Part shown: positions 43,450-55,376 of the stretch, one piece after another
How the letters are laid out: every line of letters begins with the position of its first letter
How positions within the stretch are numbered: the first letter of the stretch is position 1
From: Crossaster papposus
Taxonomy: Eukaryota > Echinodermata > Asteroidea > Velatida > Solasteridae
Length of the DNA: 64,000 nucleotides
Assembly: GCA_037893245.1 (NCBI GenBank)
Contig: JBAIAA010000414.1
Location: forward strand, 1,154,001-1,218,000
Reading direction: 5' to 3'
Notes under the pieces: generated by a model
Databases searched by the model: none
Told to the model about the DNA's origin: nothing
The model's input: only the letters and a program-made list of their open reading frames with translations
Translations under genes and position numbers: made by a program

Positions 43450-44295
43450 TAATAGGTTTATTTAATACACCTCGCATGTTGCAAGACACGTTAATACATG
43501 TTACATGTTGTAACATTTAAATATTGAACTCGTTTTTAATGTGTGAATGTTTTTGATTCGAAAATGGTTGTTTTGGAAAACATTTTTTGTAAATTATTGT
43601 ATAATTGCATTTTTTCCTTTTTTTATGAGTAAATGTTTGTGAAAATTAAAATTGACTCAATTTAGACATTGGCTCTAAGATTAGTTTTTTAATAAACCAA
43701 CAAAAATAATATTTGTAATTTGTAAATAAATTATTCCACCAACAAATGACATGTTATATGTTGTGCTGGATATCATTTGTTTTTATGTTAAAAAAAAAAT
43801 CAACAAAAAGAAACCATCCGGCTATAATTTCTGTTGCGTGCAAAAAACTCAACAGATTGCGCCGACCGAGTTTGTATTTTCACCAAGAATTACTGCGGAT
43901 ATCGTTCCCAAAAATCAATACCGACCGGACAATTGATACTGTGTATACGCTGCACTGCATCCCGCCTACATTGGATAAACTAACGAAGGCTCATTCAGTT
44001 ACAGTGTGAACCGGGGCCATCACAGCAGACAAGCACCCTTGAATTATGCAGAAACCCACAGCTTTTAATTTGATTTATTTATTATTATTTATTTTTTTGG
44101 CCATGATGTTCACTGATGCAGTCGGTGTTTTTGGAGCAATACAGCTGTGTTAAAGTAGGGGTGTTTTCAGCCATACACGAAAAAAAAAAATTGAATTAAG
44201 ATTGAATGGCACAGAAATGTTATTTGTTACACTTGAAGCTTAGAACAGAAATCTGTGTTCTGAATGCTGTACTCTTAACCACTTAATTCAGAAAT
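43450..44295. other. No gene seen
   Basis: AT-rich. An 87-codon plus-strand frame at 43746-44009 has no recognisable motif. Confidence 0.5.
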
Positions 44296-44471
44296 ACCAA
44301 ATTACTTTTAAAATAACTTATTTGAAAGTAAATAATGATTCCAGGTATCCTGTCATCATTTCGAAAATTTGAATTTTCTTAAAACAAATTCTTGATTGCT
44401 GGACGGTGATTGCGAAAAATCCACCCATTCATGATAATTAAAGCAATTACAAACGGTGTATTCCACCTTAA
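44296..44471 (-). mobile_element. Fam-B fragment, joined to Fam-A through one TTAA
   Basis: Internally deleted minus-orientation Fam-B (CCACCCATTCATGATAATT, then GGTGTATTCCACC) whose final TTAA is also the first TTAA of the next Fam-A copy. Confidence 0.75.
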
Positions 44472-44710
44472 ACCAGTTCGCACAAGAGGACGTATGTAAT
44501 ACACGCAAAGTTTTTCCCAGATTCAAAACGGATGACGCATAAACACGTCATGAGCAAGGCCGGAAATGTCTGTCAGCGGCGAGCGAGGCCAAAAATTTGT
44601 GGGTGTACTTCCCGGTACCATCGGCCTATAAACCCGCCTTGGATCGAGTTTCGATAAAAATAATTTTGTGCCTCGGCTCGGTGATGTTAAAATATTCGCG
44701 AACTGGTTAA
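44468..44710 (-). mobile_element. Fam-A element, full length, minus orientation
   Basis: TTAAACCAGTTCGCACAAG to CGCGAACTGGTTAA; each end shares its TTAA with a different element family. Confidence 0.9.
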
Positions 44711-44915
44711 CCCTTTAAACTCAGGCCTGTTTTCGAAGATTTTGTACGTGTTGCTAGTTTGTAAATATCATTTACAGTGTACAAATCCCATATAATTATG
44801 TATCATTGGAAAACTTACAAATAGGGCTATATTCTGGGGGGAATATTTGGACCCCCAGGAGCTTTTAAGGGACTTATAAGTCAGATGTAGCGTGGGGCTG
44901 AGTGCAAAGGGTTAA
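44707..44915. mobile_element. Fam-P miniature element with TTAACCCTTT ends
   Basis: TTAACCCTTTAAACTCAGGCC to GGGGCTGAGTGCAAAGGGTTAA. Its first TTAA is the last TTAA of the Fam-A copy. Confidence 0.85.
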
Positions 44916-45688
44916 AGTACCAATTTTTTATTTCTAAAAAAAAGACAACCAATTTATTTTCTAAGGTTTGGCCCCTGTGCGACTTCACAGCTGTTCGTGG
45001 TGAACAGTCACAATTGCATGCTTTTCACCCAGCGCTTAAGTTTCTACCTTTCCGGGCCGGGAAGCATTTGTCAGTTTTTACTTTTTATCTTACAAACCCC
45101 CACATTTTCATAATTGAATAAATTGTTACTGCAACCATACAAACTGCCCCCTAATTCCTGCACCACCTCCCCTCCCCCACATGACCAGGACTAACAAATC
45201 AAATTACCACAGTTCTGATCCAGTCCATTGCTGCCTTTGTTTAATGAGCATAAGGGGAAGGCGGAGAGAGAGGGGGGGGGGGGGGGTCTCTCCCAAATGA
45301 AACCCGCTCCAAAACAACTGGAAAGGAGAAATTGAAACAACGTCGCGCGCAATGATGAGTAAAAACAGCTGGTGATTTATAGATCATAGCGACTGGAGAA
45401 AGCATGGCGCTGCAGTGTCATGAACCATTTGGGGGAGGATAATTAATTTATTACAGTGGCTGCACTTTCTAATTTGCATATTGATAAGCTGGTTAATATA
45501 AACTCAATCAAAAACTTGATTTCTTAAAGCCACATTTGCATTAAATCATTTACTTCATAGTATTCAAGTTTAAACTAAAAACTCATCACATGGTTTGAGC
45601 ATAAACAGATTTTTAGGTACAGTGCAACGCTCCTATAACAAACATCACAGGATCCACAGATTTTGTTTGATTTAACAAAGGGGCCCTA
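44916..45688. other. No gene seen
   Basis: AT-rich with a 15-base G run (45272-45286). Confidence 0.55.
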
Positions 45689-45891
45689 TTTAACCAGTTC
45701 GCTTTGGAGGACGTATACACGCACAGTTTTCCCCAAACTTAAAACGGATGTCACCTAAACACATCACGAGCAAGGCCGGAAATGTCTGTAAGCAGCGAGC
45801 AAGGCCGGAGATGTCTGTCAGCAGTGAGCAAGGCCAGAAATGCGTGGGTGTGCTTCCCGGTACCATCGGCTTGAACCCGCAAACTGGTTAA
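45689..45891 (-). mobile_element. Fam-A element with triplicated GAGCAAGGCC(G/A)GA block
   Basis: TTTAACCAGTTCGCTTTGG to CCGCAAACTGGTTAA. Three consecutive AGCAAGGCCGGA(A/G)ATG units replace the usual one or two, and the terminal ATTATTTTAACATCACC part is deleted. Confidence 0.85.
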
Positions 45892-46454
45892 CAGTTTGAC
45901 GTTTTGAGAATTAAAAATAAAAAAATAAATAGCGTTCTATATACCGCAGTGGATGTTAAAAAAAAGTTGACATATTTTCAACAACAATGTTCCGTATTTT
46001 TTGTACACAAAACTTGGAAGCCAAGGATGACGTTGGTTATAGCCGAATGTTCGGTATAGCAGTGTTCCACCTTATACACAATTTACAAACATTAAAAAAA
46101 CCACTGAATTATTATGAAACACACACTTGATTGTAAGTAAATAACAGTCTCAAGCAAATCATGGCACCTCATATAATGTGGTTTTTAAGAAAAGTAAAAT
46201 TTTGTATCAATTTTAAACGATTGCCGGTCGACAATCGTTGTAAAAACCCTTTTTTCAAACCCAGCCCCCAATAAATTGAATTCGTCTGAAAAAAAGTCAA
46301 GGAACCAGTCTGCAAAAACAGCACTTCTTTCCAGCTTCTATGAACAACACCTTACACAGATCGGCGTCACAATATTTACTATAAAATATGAATCCCCTAG
46401 CCCATCCATTTATTTAATTTACAGCAAAAGCAAATAGTGTATACTACCTTTAGT
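45892..46454. other. No gene seen
   Basis: AT-rich. It ends with an isolated Fam-B terminus (GTGTATACTACCTTTAG, 46437-46453) directly before the next Fam-B copy. Confidence 0.55.
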
Positions 46455-46804
46455 TTAAAGGTAGTATACACCATTTGCAGATATCAAAAATATTTACTAC
46501 CGAATTATTAAGAAATATTTTACCCATTTGAAAGTAAATATTGATTCTAGGCATCTAGCAAAATGATTGCGCTAGATATCCTGTAATTATTCAAAAAAAT
46601 ATAAATTTATAAAGAAAAATTATAAAGAAGAATAACTGCTCGGCGCCGGTAAAAAAGAAGAAGCTGTTTTTCGTGCTTTTTTTGGCATCCATGACTGTAA
46701 AACTTTGGACAGGTCAGTTAAACAATATTTACTATAAAATACAACCCCCTAAATCTACTCATTCATGATAATTCAAGCAATTACCAATGGTGTATCCTAC
46801 CTTT
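46455..46804 (-). mobile_element. Fam-B element, minus orientation
   Basis: TTTAAAGGTAGTATACACCATT to GGTGTATCCTACCTTTAA; complete with minor internal deletions. Confidence 0.9.
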
Positions 46805-47182
46805 AATGCAGAGGCTCTCCTCATGTACATGTAATTAGTTTGAGGTTTAGTTGGTGGCGAGACGATTCACTCTCATAAATGGGAAACCGGCCATGCTCAA
46901 GCACATTTGATGACCCAAATAGAGTTGTGTGTTACTAACATTTTGTACCATTTCTATTTTGATCTCCCGATTTTTCTTTAACTTATACATGAAAATAGGT
47001 AAGTCACGTTTTCTTAAAAATACCGTAAGGATTTTGTCAGCATTTCTAGAACATGGGATGATCACTAAAAAATGTTCCTACATGGTATTTTGTTTTATTT
47101 CATGGTGCCCACTAATATGCACTACCCGATGAAAGTTGGCATAGAAGGAGATTATCTACAGGCCAGTGTAAGTGGCATTTCA

Positions 47183-47626
47183 TATGACCCGCTCCCAGAA
47201 AAGGTGACATAAGTCGCGCTATGCATTTATGAGTAATGGCCTGTTAAAGTTAATAGGGTAAATATTTTGGTCAAAATTGGATTTTCATTTTTTGTCTTAA
47301 ATGACATCTTTAATATCAAAAGTTTCAGATTTAGTTAACAAAAAGCTGGAATTCGATAAATAAAGTGAAACGAAACCTTTTGAGAGTGCATGGTTCCGAT
47401 GTAATGTCTTAGTTTTGTTGTGTTTCGAAGACTGTTTTCTCAGTTGTGTATTTTGAATTCCATGGAACCATTAATATGCAAAAACATCATATCACCAGAA
47501 CGGGAGGGGCTATGGAGCTGTATTATGTGCCAAATGAAGGCTTATATCCTGGACTTTTCAATCATGTACATAACTCTATTTTTTGTTTTGGCGACTTATA
47601 TCACCTTTTCCTGGAGCCAGTCACAT
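47183..47626 (+). mobile_element. Fam-Q inverted-repeat element, copy 1
   Basis: Fam-Q ends are TATGACCCGCTCTGCAAAAA and complement, followed by a GTCGC block. This copy runs from ATATGACCCGCTCCCAG to CTGGAGCCAGTCACAT, with AGTCGCG and GGCGACTT as the inner mirrored blocks. Confidence 0.8.
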
Positions 47627-48331
47627 TTGTGAAAGAGGCTGGTCACTACGTGATTTGATTGGTGGATTCCGGCCCGAGAGACGACGTGTCGTTTCATTTT
47701 CCACTAATTTAGATCCCAAAACAATTGTCATTTTCTTTTTAAATTAAAAAAAATAGCATGCTGGACTTTTAATATGTTTTTACTAATTTTTAGTGAACAT
47801 TGTGTGTGGTGTGTGGTGCACAAGTAAACACCACGATTTGATACAATTTAGTAGTCATCATGGTCTATTCTAGGTTAAAATACATTAACAATAACTGTTT
47901 ACAATAACAACACAATTGTTTGTTTTTGTATTTTTCCGTAGGTTTTGTGCCTGTAGTAGACCGAAGATGTAAATGATCACATGACGGTCATCAATTCAGA
48001 GAATAGAGGAAAGAAACCGGTTGGCTTTTGACATTACCATGGAGACAGTTGCCATGGTAAATCAGCGAGGCAGCTGGTTCGGCCGGCTGGTAATTAAGCA
48101 AGAATAGAACAAATAATATTGGCATTCAGGCCCCTCCCCCCCTGCTTCTTCCCGAATCCATGTATACATTAAGATACTAAGGATACCATTCAAAATCACG
48201 AAGTGGAATGAATTTGGTGCATATTTTAATTGATTTCTCCAAAGCGCAGAGTGTTAGTGGTTGGGGGGGGGGGGGGGGGGAGGTTTATGTAATTGCGATT
48301 GTTTTCAGAGGCGTTTCACTGAACAATAAAT

Positions 48332-48895
48332 GTAAGGGGTTCTGGCAAAATGAAACGAAACAGGGCACAGGTTGACATGAGGATTCTCAGGTATTATAAA
48401 AAGAGGATAACATTCTCCTTACAATGATTTGTTTTGCACTTTAGTTCCTTTGACAAGTTATGGCTGTTTAAAGTTTGCATTTATCAATATGTCGCAAAAG
48501 TAAAATGTTGAGAAAAAGGCCTCTGAAGTTTCGAGTTTTGTATGTGATATGGAAAAATGCAAATTGTTTTTCCTTTAAAACAGTTTTTTTTTGCAGTTTC
48601 CTCCAATATGCCCTGTGCCCAGGGGCCAATTTCATAGAGCTGCTAAGCACACAAATTTGCTTAGCATGGAAATTTGTCCTTGGCATAAACAAGGTTACAG
48701 ACCAAATTTTCACATGATCTTCATTGTTTTCGATTGATAATCAGCTGGTTTTTGGCTTAGCATGAAAAACCCGTAGAATTTTGGCTGGTAACCTGTTTTT
48801 AATGAGCAAGACTTTTTGCTGCTAAGCAAATTTTTGTGCTTAGCAGCTCTATAAAAATTGGCCCCAGTTCAGTCTCATTTGCCAGAACGCCTCAT
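48332..48895 (+). mobile_element. Fam-I element split by Fam-E
   Basis: The left end GGGGTTCTGGCAAAATGAAAC and the right end TCTCATTTGCCAGAACGCCTCAT are complementary. The interior is interrupted by the 244-bp Fam-E element. Confidence 0.85.
48622..48865. mobile_element. Fam-E foldback element nested in Fam-I
   Basis: GGGGCCAATTTCATAGAGC to GCTCTATAAAAATTGGCCCC; the next inner blocks TGCTAAGCAC / GTGCTTAGCA also pair. Confidence 0.92.
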
Positions 48896-49661
48896 ATACT
48901 TAATCATTAGATACCGTACAGGTACCGGTAGTTATTAAAAAATAATTTTAAATACTTTGCTTTAATACTCGTAAAGATAAGAAAGACATTTATTTTTAGA
49001 GATTAAAACAGGTTTTACTATTTGTTGTTGTTTTTGTTATTTTTGGGCGTTTTTTTCTGGCTAAAGACTACCCACCAATATCATGTTTAAAATAACCACT
49101 GTAAACTGTCTTGCTTAAGAACACAAACAATGCAGTCCGTCAGTAAGAATCATTGGATACATTAGTTTGACTTGTGACACAGCAAGGGCGACTGCTGTTT
49201 TAAATGCCCGACTGGGAAAAAATCCATACGTCAAATGTTAATGGCCAAAATACTACCTGTTCCCGGACTTTTATCCGTTCATTATTATTTGGACACGGTT
49301 TACGGGCACAGCAACCAAATGAGTCTTTTCGTAGAAACGACGAACGATATAACGATTAAATTTTGTGTTCTGTATTGTCAACATGCCACATATGGATAAT
49401 TTGATCGTTGTTTGCTCAATTGTCCAGACATCTTGACAATGTTTGCACAATGCTTGTAATACTGATGGCCACATAAATATATTGAAGGTTTCATTCAGAC
49501 ACAAACAAGTCAATAAATTGATTCATCTGTTTATAAAGTGCAAGTTGTTGTATTCTGCTATTAAATCATCTTTGTAATTCAATGTTGGTGTACATTAAAG
49601 GGACAATACATCCTGGAAGCATCAAATTAGGCTACAAAACGTGTTTTAAACGAAATGGTGT
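48896..49661. other. No gene seen
   Basis: AT-rich. An 80-codon minus-strand frame at 49271-49513 has no recognisable motif. Confidence 0.55.
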
Positions 49662-50055
49662 TTAAAGGTAGTATACACCATTGGTCATTGCTTGAATTAT
49701 CATGAATGAGTAGATTTTGGGGGTTGTATTTTATAGTAAATATCGTTTAACCATTCCTCCATGGTTTAACTGAGCTGTCCGAAGTTTTAGAATCACGGAT
49801 GCCGAGAAAAGCACGAAAAACAGCGGATTTTTTCAACCGGCGTCGAGCAGTTATTCTTATGTTATCTTTGTTTTTTCGCGATCGCCGTCCGATTTCATTA
49901 TTTCATTATAATTTTCGGAATAATTACAGGATATCTAGCGCAATCATTTTGCTGGATGCTCAGAATCAACATTTACTTTTAGATGAGTAAGATATTTCTT
50001 AATAATTCGGTATTAAATATTTTCGATATCTGCAAATGGTGTATACTACCTTTAA
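49662..50055 (+). mobile_element. Fam-B element, full length
   Basis: Complete plus-orientation copy, with an extra ACCATTCCTCCATGGT palindrome inserted near 49751-49766. Confidence 0.92.
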
Positions 50056-50322
50056 TCGGAAAGAGCATTTAAAAGTAGAATATAAACAAGAAAGGTGGAA
50101 TGGTTGTATCAATTTCCAATGGTGGTTGGCCGACCATCGCAAAATCGTTCAAATACTGTCCCCAATTTTCCAAATTCAGTAAGCAACATTTGTTTGCAGT
50201 CCTGTTACACTTCCATAAATGCATAGATGCAAGCAAGCTAGTCTGGTTCCCTCACCTGATAATTCCCAGACATCTATAAATTGCTCTGCTCGTTTTTTTT
50301 CAGCATCTATGAACACAATACT

Positions 50323-50565
50323 TTAACCAGTTCGCGCCGGGATTATTTTAACATCACCGAGCCGAGGGGCGGGAGTATTTTTAACGAAACTCGATCTGAA
50401 GCGGGTTCAGGCCGATAGTGCCGGGAAGCACACCAGCGCATTTCTGGCCTTGCTCGCTGCTGACAGACATTTTCCGGTCTTGCTCGTGGCGTATTTATGC
50501 ATCATCCGTTTTGAATCTAGGGAAAACTTTGCGTTTATAAACGTCATCCCGCGCGAACTGGTTAA
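50323..50565 (+). mobile_element. Fam-A element, near-consensus
   Basis: TTAACCAGTTCGCGCCGGG to CCGCGCGAACTGGTTAA, with both TTAA ends intact. Confidence 0.94.
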
Positions 50566-51085
50566 AACAAGTCAGTAAATCAATATTTGCTATAAAATAC
50601 GAATTCATCCAATTTTGTGTACAAGCAAAAGCAAATTGTATACCATTATTTTTCTTGTTTGTGCACTTTTATCGTTTTATGCAACAAAAGTGCCTAAAAT
50701 CTAAAGAAAGAGTGCTTGACAACTAACTTGGTGAAGTGTTAGCTATGTGAATGCTGTATGTTCCCAGAAAACAATTCAAAACTTGCCGATTCATAATTTG
50801 AATTGCAACCAAAATTAGCATTCCGCGGCGTGTTCTCATCCAGCCAATTGCTCTATGTACGAAGAATGCACTGAACCAACCAATAATAGCCTCTACGCGT
50901 GCTTGTGCGTTGTTTGAATGCTTGCGCGCACCGATAACAAACCAACAAACCAACAAACTAACTAAAATGATAAAATTTGAAAAAAATGCGTCTCTGAAAA
51001 ACATCTTTGAAAATGTTATCTTTATTATTTTTTTCACAGAAATAATTTCATAGAAAGTTTGAGAGTCAATAATATTTCACTAAAT

Positions 51086-51546
51086 GAGCACTTAGGGAGA
51101 CAAATTAGCCTAATTTTTTAGGTAATAAGGAGACAGTGACACTCAGGGAGACAGTGACACTCAGGGAGACTTTTTGGGAATAAAAAGTGATATCTTTTTC
51201 CATAACCGCAATACTTTGAAGTAACAAGTTTCTAAAAATGCATTATACTATCCAAAGCTGCTGTACTTCTTTCCAAATAAGTTTGTATTGCCATTAATTT
51301 TTGGAGTAATTACCAAACGTATACGATCCCAAGAGATGTTGGCAAATGTTTGTAAAGTGTTTATACATGTTAGCAAGTTGTAGATGACAAGTTATATTTG
51401 AAATAAACCACAAAGAAAAACTAGAACGACAGATTAGGGTCTAAATAGCATAAATCTCGAAGATCTTAGAAAAAAGGGTTAGGGTAAACAAGTTAGGACT
51501 GTTTTAAGTTTGTGTACATCTCTATGGGATTGTCTCCCTAAGTGTC
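51086..51546. mobile_element. Fam-L element with a nested Fam-C fragment
   Basis: GAGCACTTAGGGAGACAA mirrors TTGTCTCCCTAAGTGTC. A 20-bp tandem (ACAGTGACACTCAGGGAG) lies at 51132-51170. A truncated Fam-C right half occupies 51177-51332. Confidence 0.8.
51177..51332 (+). mobile_element. Fam-C fragment (right half)
   Basis: AAAAGTGATATCTTTTTCC to CCAAACGTATACGATCC; matches 63430-63578 closely. Confidence 0.9.
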
Positions 51547-52373
51547 TGTGTTTTCAACATTGGTTCATAGTTATTTTTTGAATAGCTGCAAAAAGTATAC
51601 TACAGCTTTTATAGAAAAAGCCAGAAATAGAACAATTAATAAAGCAATTATTAAAAAAAAAAAAAAATGTTGTCACAAAGAATGATTTCTGGTAACGAAT
51701 GTGAAACAAATTATTAACCAGTATTGTTCTGTACTTGCTGTACCACCGCATGATTTTATGAATTTATTAGGGAACAGACACTGGTAGTACAATGTAATCT
51801 GCTATCTTGTGGTGAACAATAAACAATAGAAGACAAACAAATGAAAAGGTCTCCACAAAGAAATTCTAAAGGAGGATGTCTCCACAAGGGATTTTATGCA
51901 CAAAGACTACGGAGCATGGATAAATAATAAACAAAGTAAAGAACAATGCCCTGTCTCCACAGAATATCAGTAAATTTTAGAATGCGCGAGCCTCGCGAGT
52001 TGTTTTGCCACAAGAAATTGTCCAAGGGTTTGCGTATTACACAATGTTAGGAGGGAAAAAACACACAACCACAACACGCCTATAATACAGGGAACAAAAT
52101 AATCTGCTTTAAACAAAAAATTAGCTGCCTATAAATTATCTCCGCTGTGTGCTGTATCACCCAGTACTTTTTCAGCACATGTGTTAGGCGTATTTATCCA
52201 CATAACACCAGGCCCAGACGAATTAGAGCCAGCGAGATCTAATTATAGGACTGGTTAAAAGGTATATTAGAAGGATCCGTTAACATGCTATAGCCAGGAG
52301 GTTGGGGGGGGGGGGGGGGGGGGGGGTGTTGGAGGAGGGTAGAACTAGCTGAATGCTGATAAATTGACAGTGG
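51547..52373. other. No gene seen
   Basis: AT-rich with a 23-base G run (52304-52326). Confidence 0.55.
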
Positions 52374-52374
52374 T

Positions 52375-52744
52375 TTAAAGGTAGGATACACCATTTGCAG
52401 ATATCAAAAAAATTTACTACCGAATTATTAAGAAATATCTTGCTAATCTGAAAGTAAATAATGATTCTAGGCATCTAGCAAAATGATTGCGCTAAATATC
52501 CTGTAAATATTCTGAAAAATAGAATTTTATATAGAAAAATCGCGATCGGGAAAAACACAAATAACATAAGAATAACTGCTAGACGCCGGTTGAAAACAAC
52601 TCTGTTTTCGTGCTTTTCTCGGCATTCATGATTGTAAAACTTCGGACAGGTCAGTTAAACGATATTTACTATAAAATACAACCCCCCAAATCTACCCATA
52701 TCATGATAATTTAGGCAATTACCAATGGTGTATCCTACCTTTAA
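52375..52744 (-). mobile_element. Fam-B element, minus orientation (head of a head-to-head pair)
   Basis: Complete, and its terminal TTTAA doubles as the start of the next copy. Confidence 0.92.
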
Positions 52745-53082
52745 AGGTAGGTCTTGCTTGAATTATCAGGATTTGTTGTTTTTTTGGGGGGATTTATTTT
52801 ATAGTAAATATCATTTAACTGACCTGTCCAAAGTTTTACAAGCATGGTTGCTGAGAAAAAGCAAGATAAACGACGTTCGTTTTCAACCGGCGTCGGGCTC
52901 TTGTTCTAATGTTGTTCTGGTTTCCTTCGCAATTGCCATCCGGCGATCGTGATTTCTTTTTATAAAATTCAATTTGTTGAAACAATTACAATCATTATTT
53001 ACCTTTAAATAAGTAAGATATTTCTTTATAATTCGAAAGTAATTTCTTTCGATATCTGCAAATGGTGTATCCGCCCTTTAAG
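52740..53082 (+). mobile_element. Fam-B element, plus orientation, sharing TTTAA with its neighbour
   Basis: TTTAAAGGTAGGTCTTGCTTG (a short 5' deletion removes the ATACACCATT part) to GGTGTATCCGCCCTTTAA. Confidence 0.88.
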
Positions 53083-53295
53083 ACTCGGCAAATGAACGAA
53101 AATTTGCGAATGAGAATTTGTGACATTAGGGCATCTTTTTGCACTGCGGATTTGCAAAAGTTTGGCATATTTCGCAGGGAATATTGCTGTGACATCAAAT
53201 TTACTTTGCATTTGTGTGAAGTAATATTAACTGGCCTAAATATTTGATAGATTATTCATAATTCCAGAATAAGTTACCTGTGAGAAAGGTTACCC

Positions 53296-53380
53296 AGGCT
53301 GTTCGCACTGGACTTGAAATGGGTAAGTTACCCATTGGCTCGGTTAGTTTGCCCAAATTAAGTCCAGTGCGAACAGGGCT
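53296..53380. mobile_element. Fam-D short element with GTTCGCACTGGACTT ends
   Basis: AGGCTGTTCGCACTGGACTT mirrors AAGTCCAGTGCGAACAGGGCT; only 85 bp, with TAA on its right side. Confidence 0.85.
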
Positions 53381-53438
53381 TAAGACAATTAATTAATTGT
53401 TGAAGGGATACAGATTTGTAGTATAATCAAACTGGGGG

Positions 53439-53680
53439 TCAACCAGTTCGCGCCGGGATTATTTTAATATCACCGAGCCGAGGCGCGGGATTATTGTTAA
53501 CGAAACTCGATCCGAGGCGGGTTCAGGCCAATAGTACCAGGAAGCACACCCACGCATTTTCAGCCTTGCTCGTTGCTGACAGACATTTCCGGCCTTGCTC
53601 GTAGCGTGTTTATGCTACATCCGTTTTGAATCTGGGGAAAACTTTGCGTTTATATACGTCATCCGGCGCGAACTGGTTAA
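53439..53680 (+). mobile_element. Fam-A element, near-consensus
   Basis: TCAACCAGTTCGCGCCGGG to CCGGCGCGAACTGGTTAA; closest to the copy at 50323-50565. Confidence 0.93.
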
Positions 53681-54047
53681 AGTTATATCAGATCATTTCT
53701 TCGGTTGTGCATTTTTATCGTTTGAAGCAGCAAAAAGTTCTCAAAATCTAAAGAATGGTGCTTGACAACTAACCTGACAAAGTTTTGAGAAAATAACATT
53801 CTAAGATTTGAATTTTAAACCAATTACTAATGAAAATATCTAAAGAAGATGCCTCTCCGAGATACATTTTTGACAGCATGCCGGAAGAAATAATTTTACA
53901 GGGAGTTTAGAGTCGCTTATATCTTTACATCAAGTAAGCTTTTGAACAATAATTTACTTGGTTACTTTTTGGATAGTCGTAAAAGGTATACTTATCCTTT
54001 TAAGGTCTTTTTGATTGCCCAATTTATATGATATTTTAAACTCAACT

Positions 54048-54380
54048 TTAAATGCAGGATACACCATTGCTTGAATTATCATGAATGGGTGGACTTGGGG
54101 GTTGTATTTTATAGTATATATCATTTAACTGACCTATCAGAAGTTTTACAATCATGGATGCTGAGAAAAGCAAGAAAAACGGCATTTGTTTTCAACCGGC
54201 TTCGGGAAGTTGTTTTTTTTCTTATAAAATTACATTTTTCGTAACAATTACAGAATATCTAGCGCAGCCATTTTGCTGGATGCCTACAATCATTATTTAC
54301 TTTCAAATAAGTAAAATATTTCTTAATAATTCGGTAGTAAAAATGTTCAAAATCTGCAAATGGTGTGTATCCTACCTTTA
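54048..54380 (+). mobile_element. Fam-B element with internal deletion
   Basis: Starts TTTAAATGCAGGATACACC and ends TATCCTACCTTTAA; a Fam-I end follows within a few bases. Confidence 0.88.
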
Positions 54381-54382
54381 AT

Positions 54383-54900
54383 GCGAGAGGTTCTGGCAAA
54401 ATGAGACAGATCGGGCAGGTCCAAATGAGGGTTTGCCAGGTTTGTATGTTAAAAACTATAAAAACCAAATCAGACTCTCTCGCTATTCACGTTGGACAAA
54501 AACATCTGTTGTTCCAAATAAATTATTTTATATAGGTCAGGCTCTGAAAAAATGAGACTGAACTGGGCACAGTCCAAAGTGGAAAAGAATTCTAACATCC
54601 GGAATAGGGGATTTTGTTTCTTCCATTTTTGGATTTATTCACATATTTGATATGTCTACTACATGTGTTTTGAAGTTACAGTATTCAAAAAGTGTTTTGA
54701 TTTAAAAATGTTTGGCATCTTTCATTTTCATGAATACAAAATTTAAACCTTTATGGGCTTTTTTCTAAGTTAATTTTTTTCTGTTTGACATGTACATAAA
54801 TGCAAACAGGCATAACTCTTCAACGAATATCTGATTAAAGTGCAAGAAACAGAAACAAGAAACACCTGCCAACCCTCATTTGCAAACGCAGAACCTACAA
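54383..54900 (+). mobile_element. Fam-I sequences (two partial copies)
   Basis: GCGAGAGGTTCTGGCAAAATG at 54383 begins one left end that breaks near 54480. A second Fam-I body (AATGAGACTGAACTGGGCAC onward) runs from about 54545 to 54900 and matches 23283-23670. Confidence 0.65.
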
Positions 54901-55008
54901 GGCAAATTTGATGGAGCTTCTTTAACCCTAAACCTCTTGTGTTGAAACTGATGGGTTCAGCACTCGTTATAAAATCACACAAAGAATTGTTTAAGAAAAC
55001 TGGTTACC

Positions 55009-55373
55009 TTAAAGGTAGGATACACCATTGGTAATTGCTTGAATTATCATGAATGGGTAGATTTGGGGGGTTGTATTTTATACTAAATACCGTTTAACTG
55101 ACCTGTCCGAGGTTTTACAGTCAATGATGTCGAGAAAAGCACACAAAAACGGCGTTGTTTTTGTTATTTTTCGCGATCGCCATCCGGCGATCTTAAATTT
55201 TAAAATTCTTTTTAAAATTCTATTTTTTTGAATAATTACAGGATATCTAGCGCAATCATTTTGCTGGATGCCTAGAATCATTATTTACTTTCAAATGAGT
55301 AAGATATTTCTTTATAATTCGGTAGTAAATATTTTCGATATCTGCAAATTGTGTATTCTACATGTACCTTTAT
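55009..55373 (+). mobile_element. Fam-B element
   Basis: Complete, with the right end altered to TTCTACATGTACCTTTATAA. A Fam-I end follows directly. Confidence 0.9.
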
Positions 55374-55376
55374 AAT

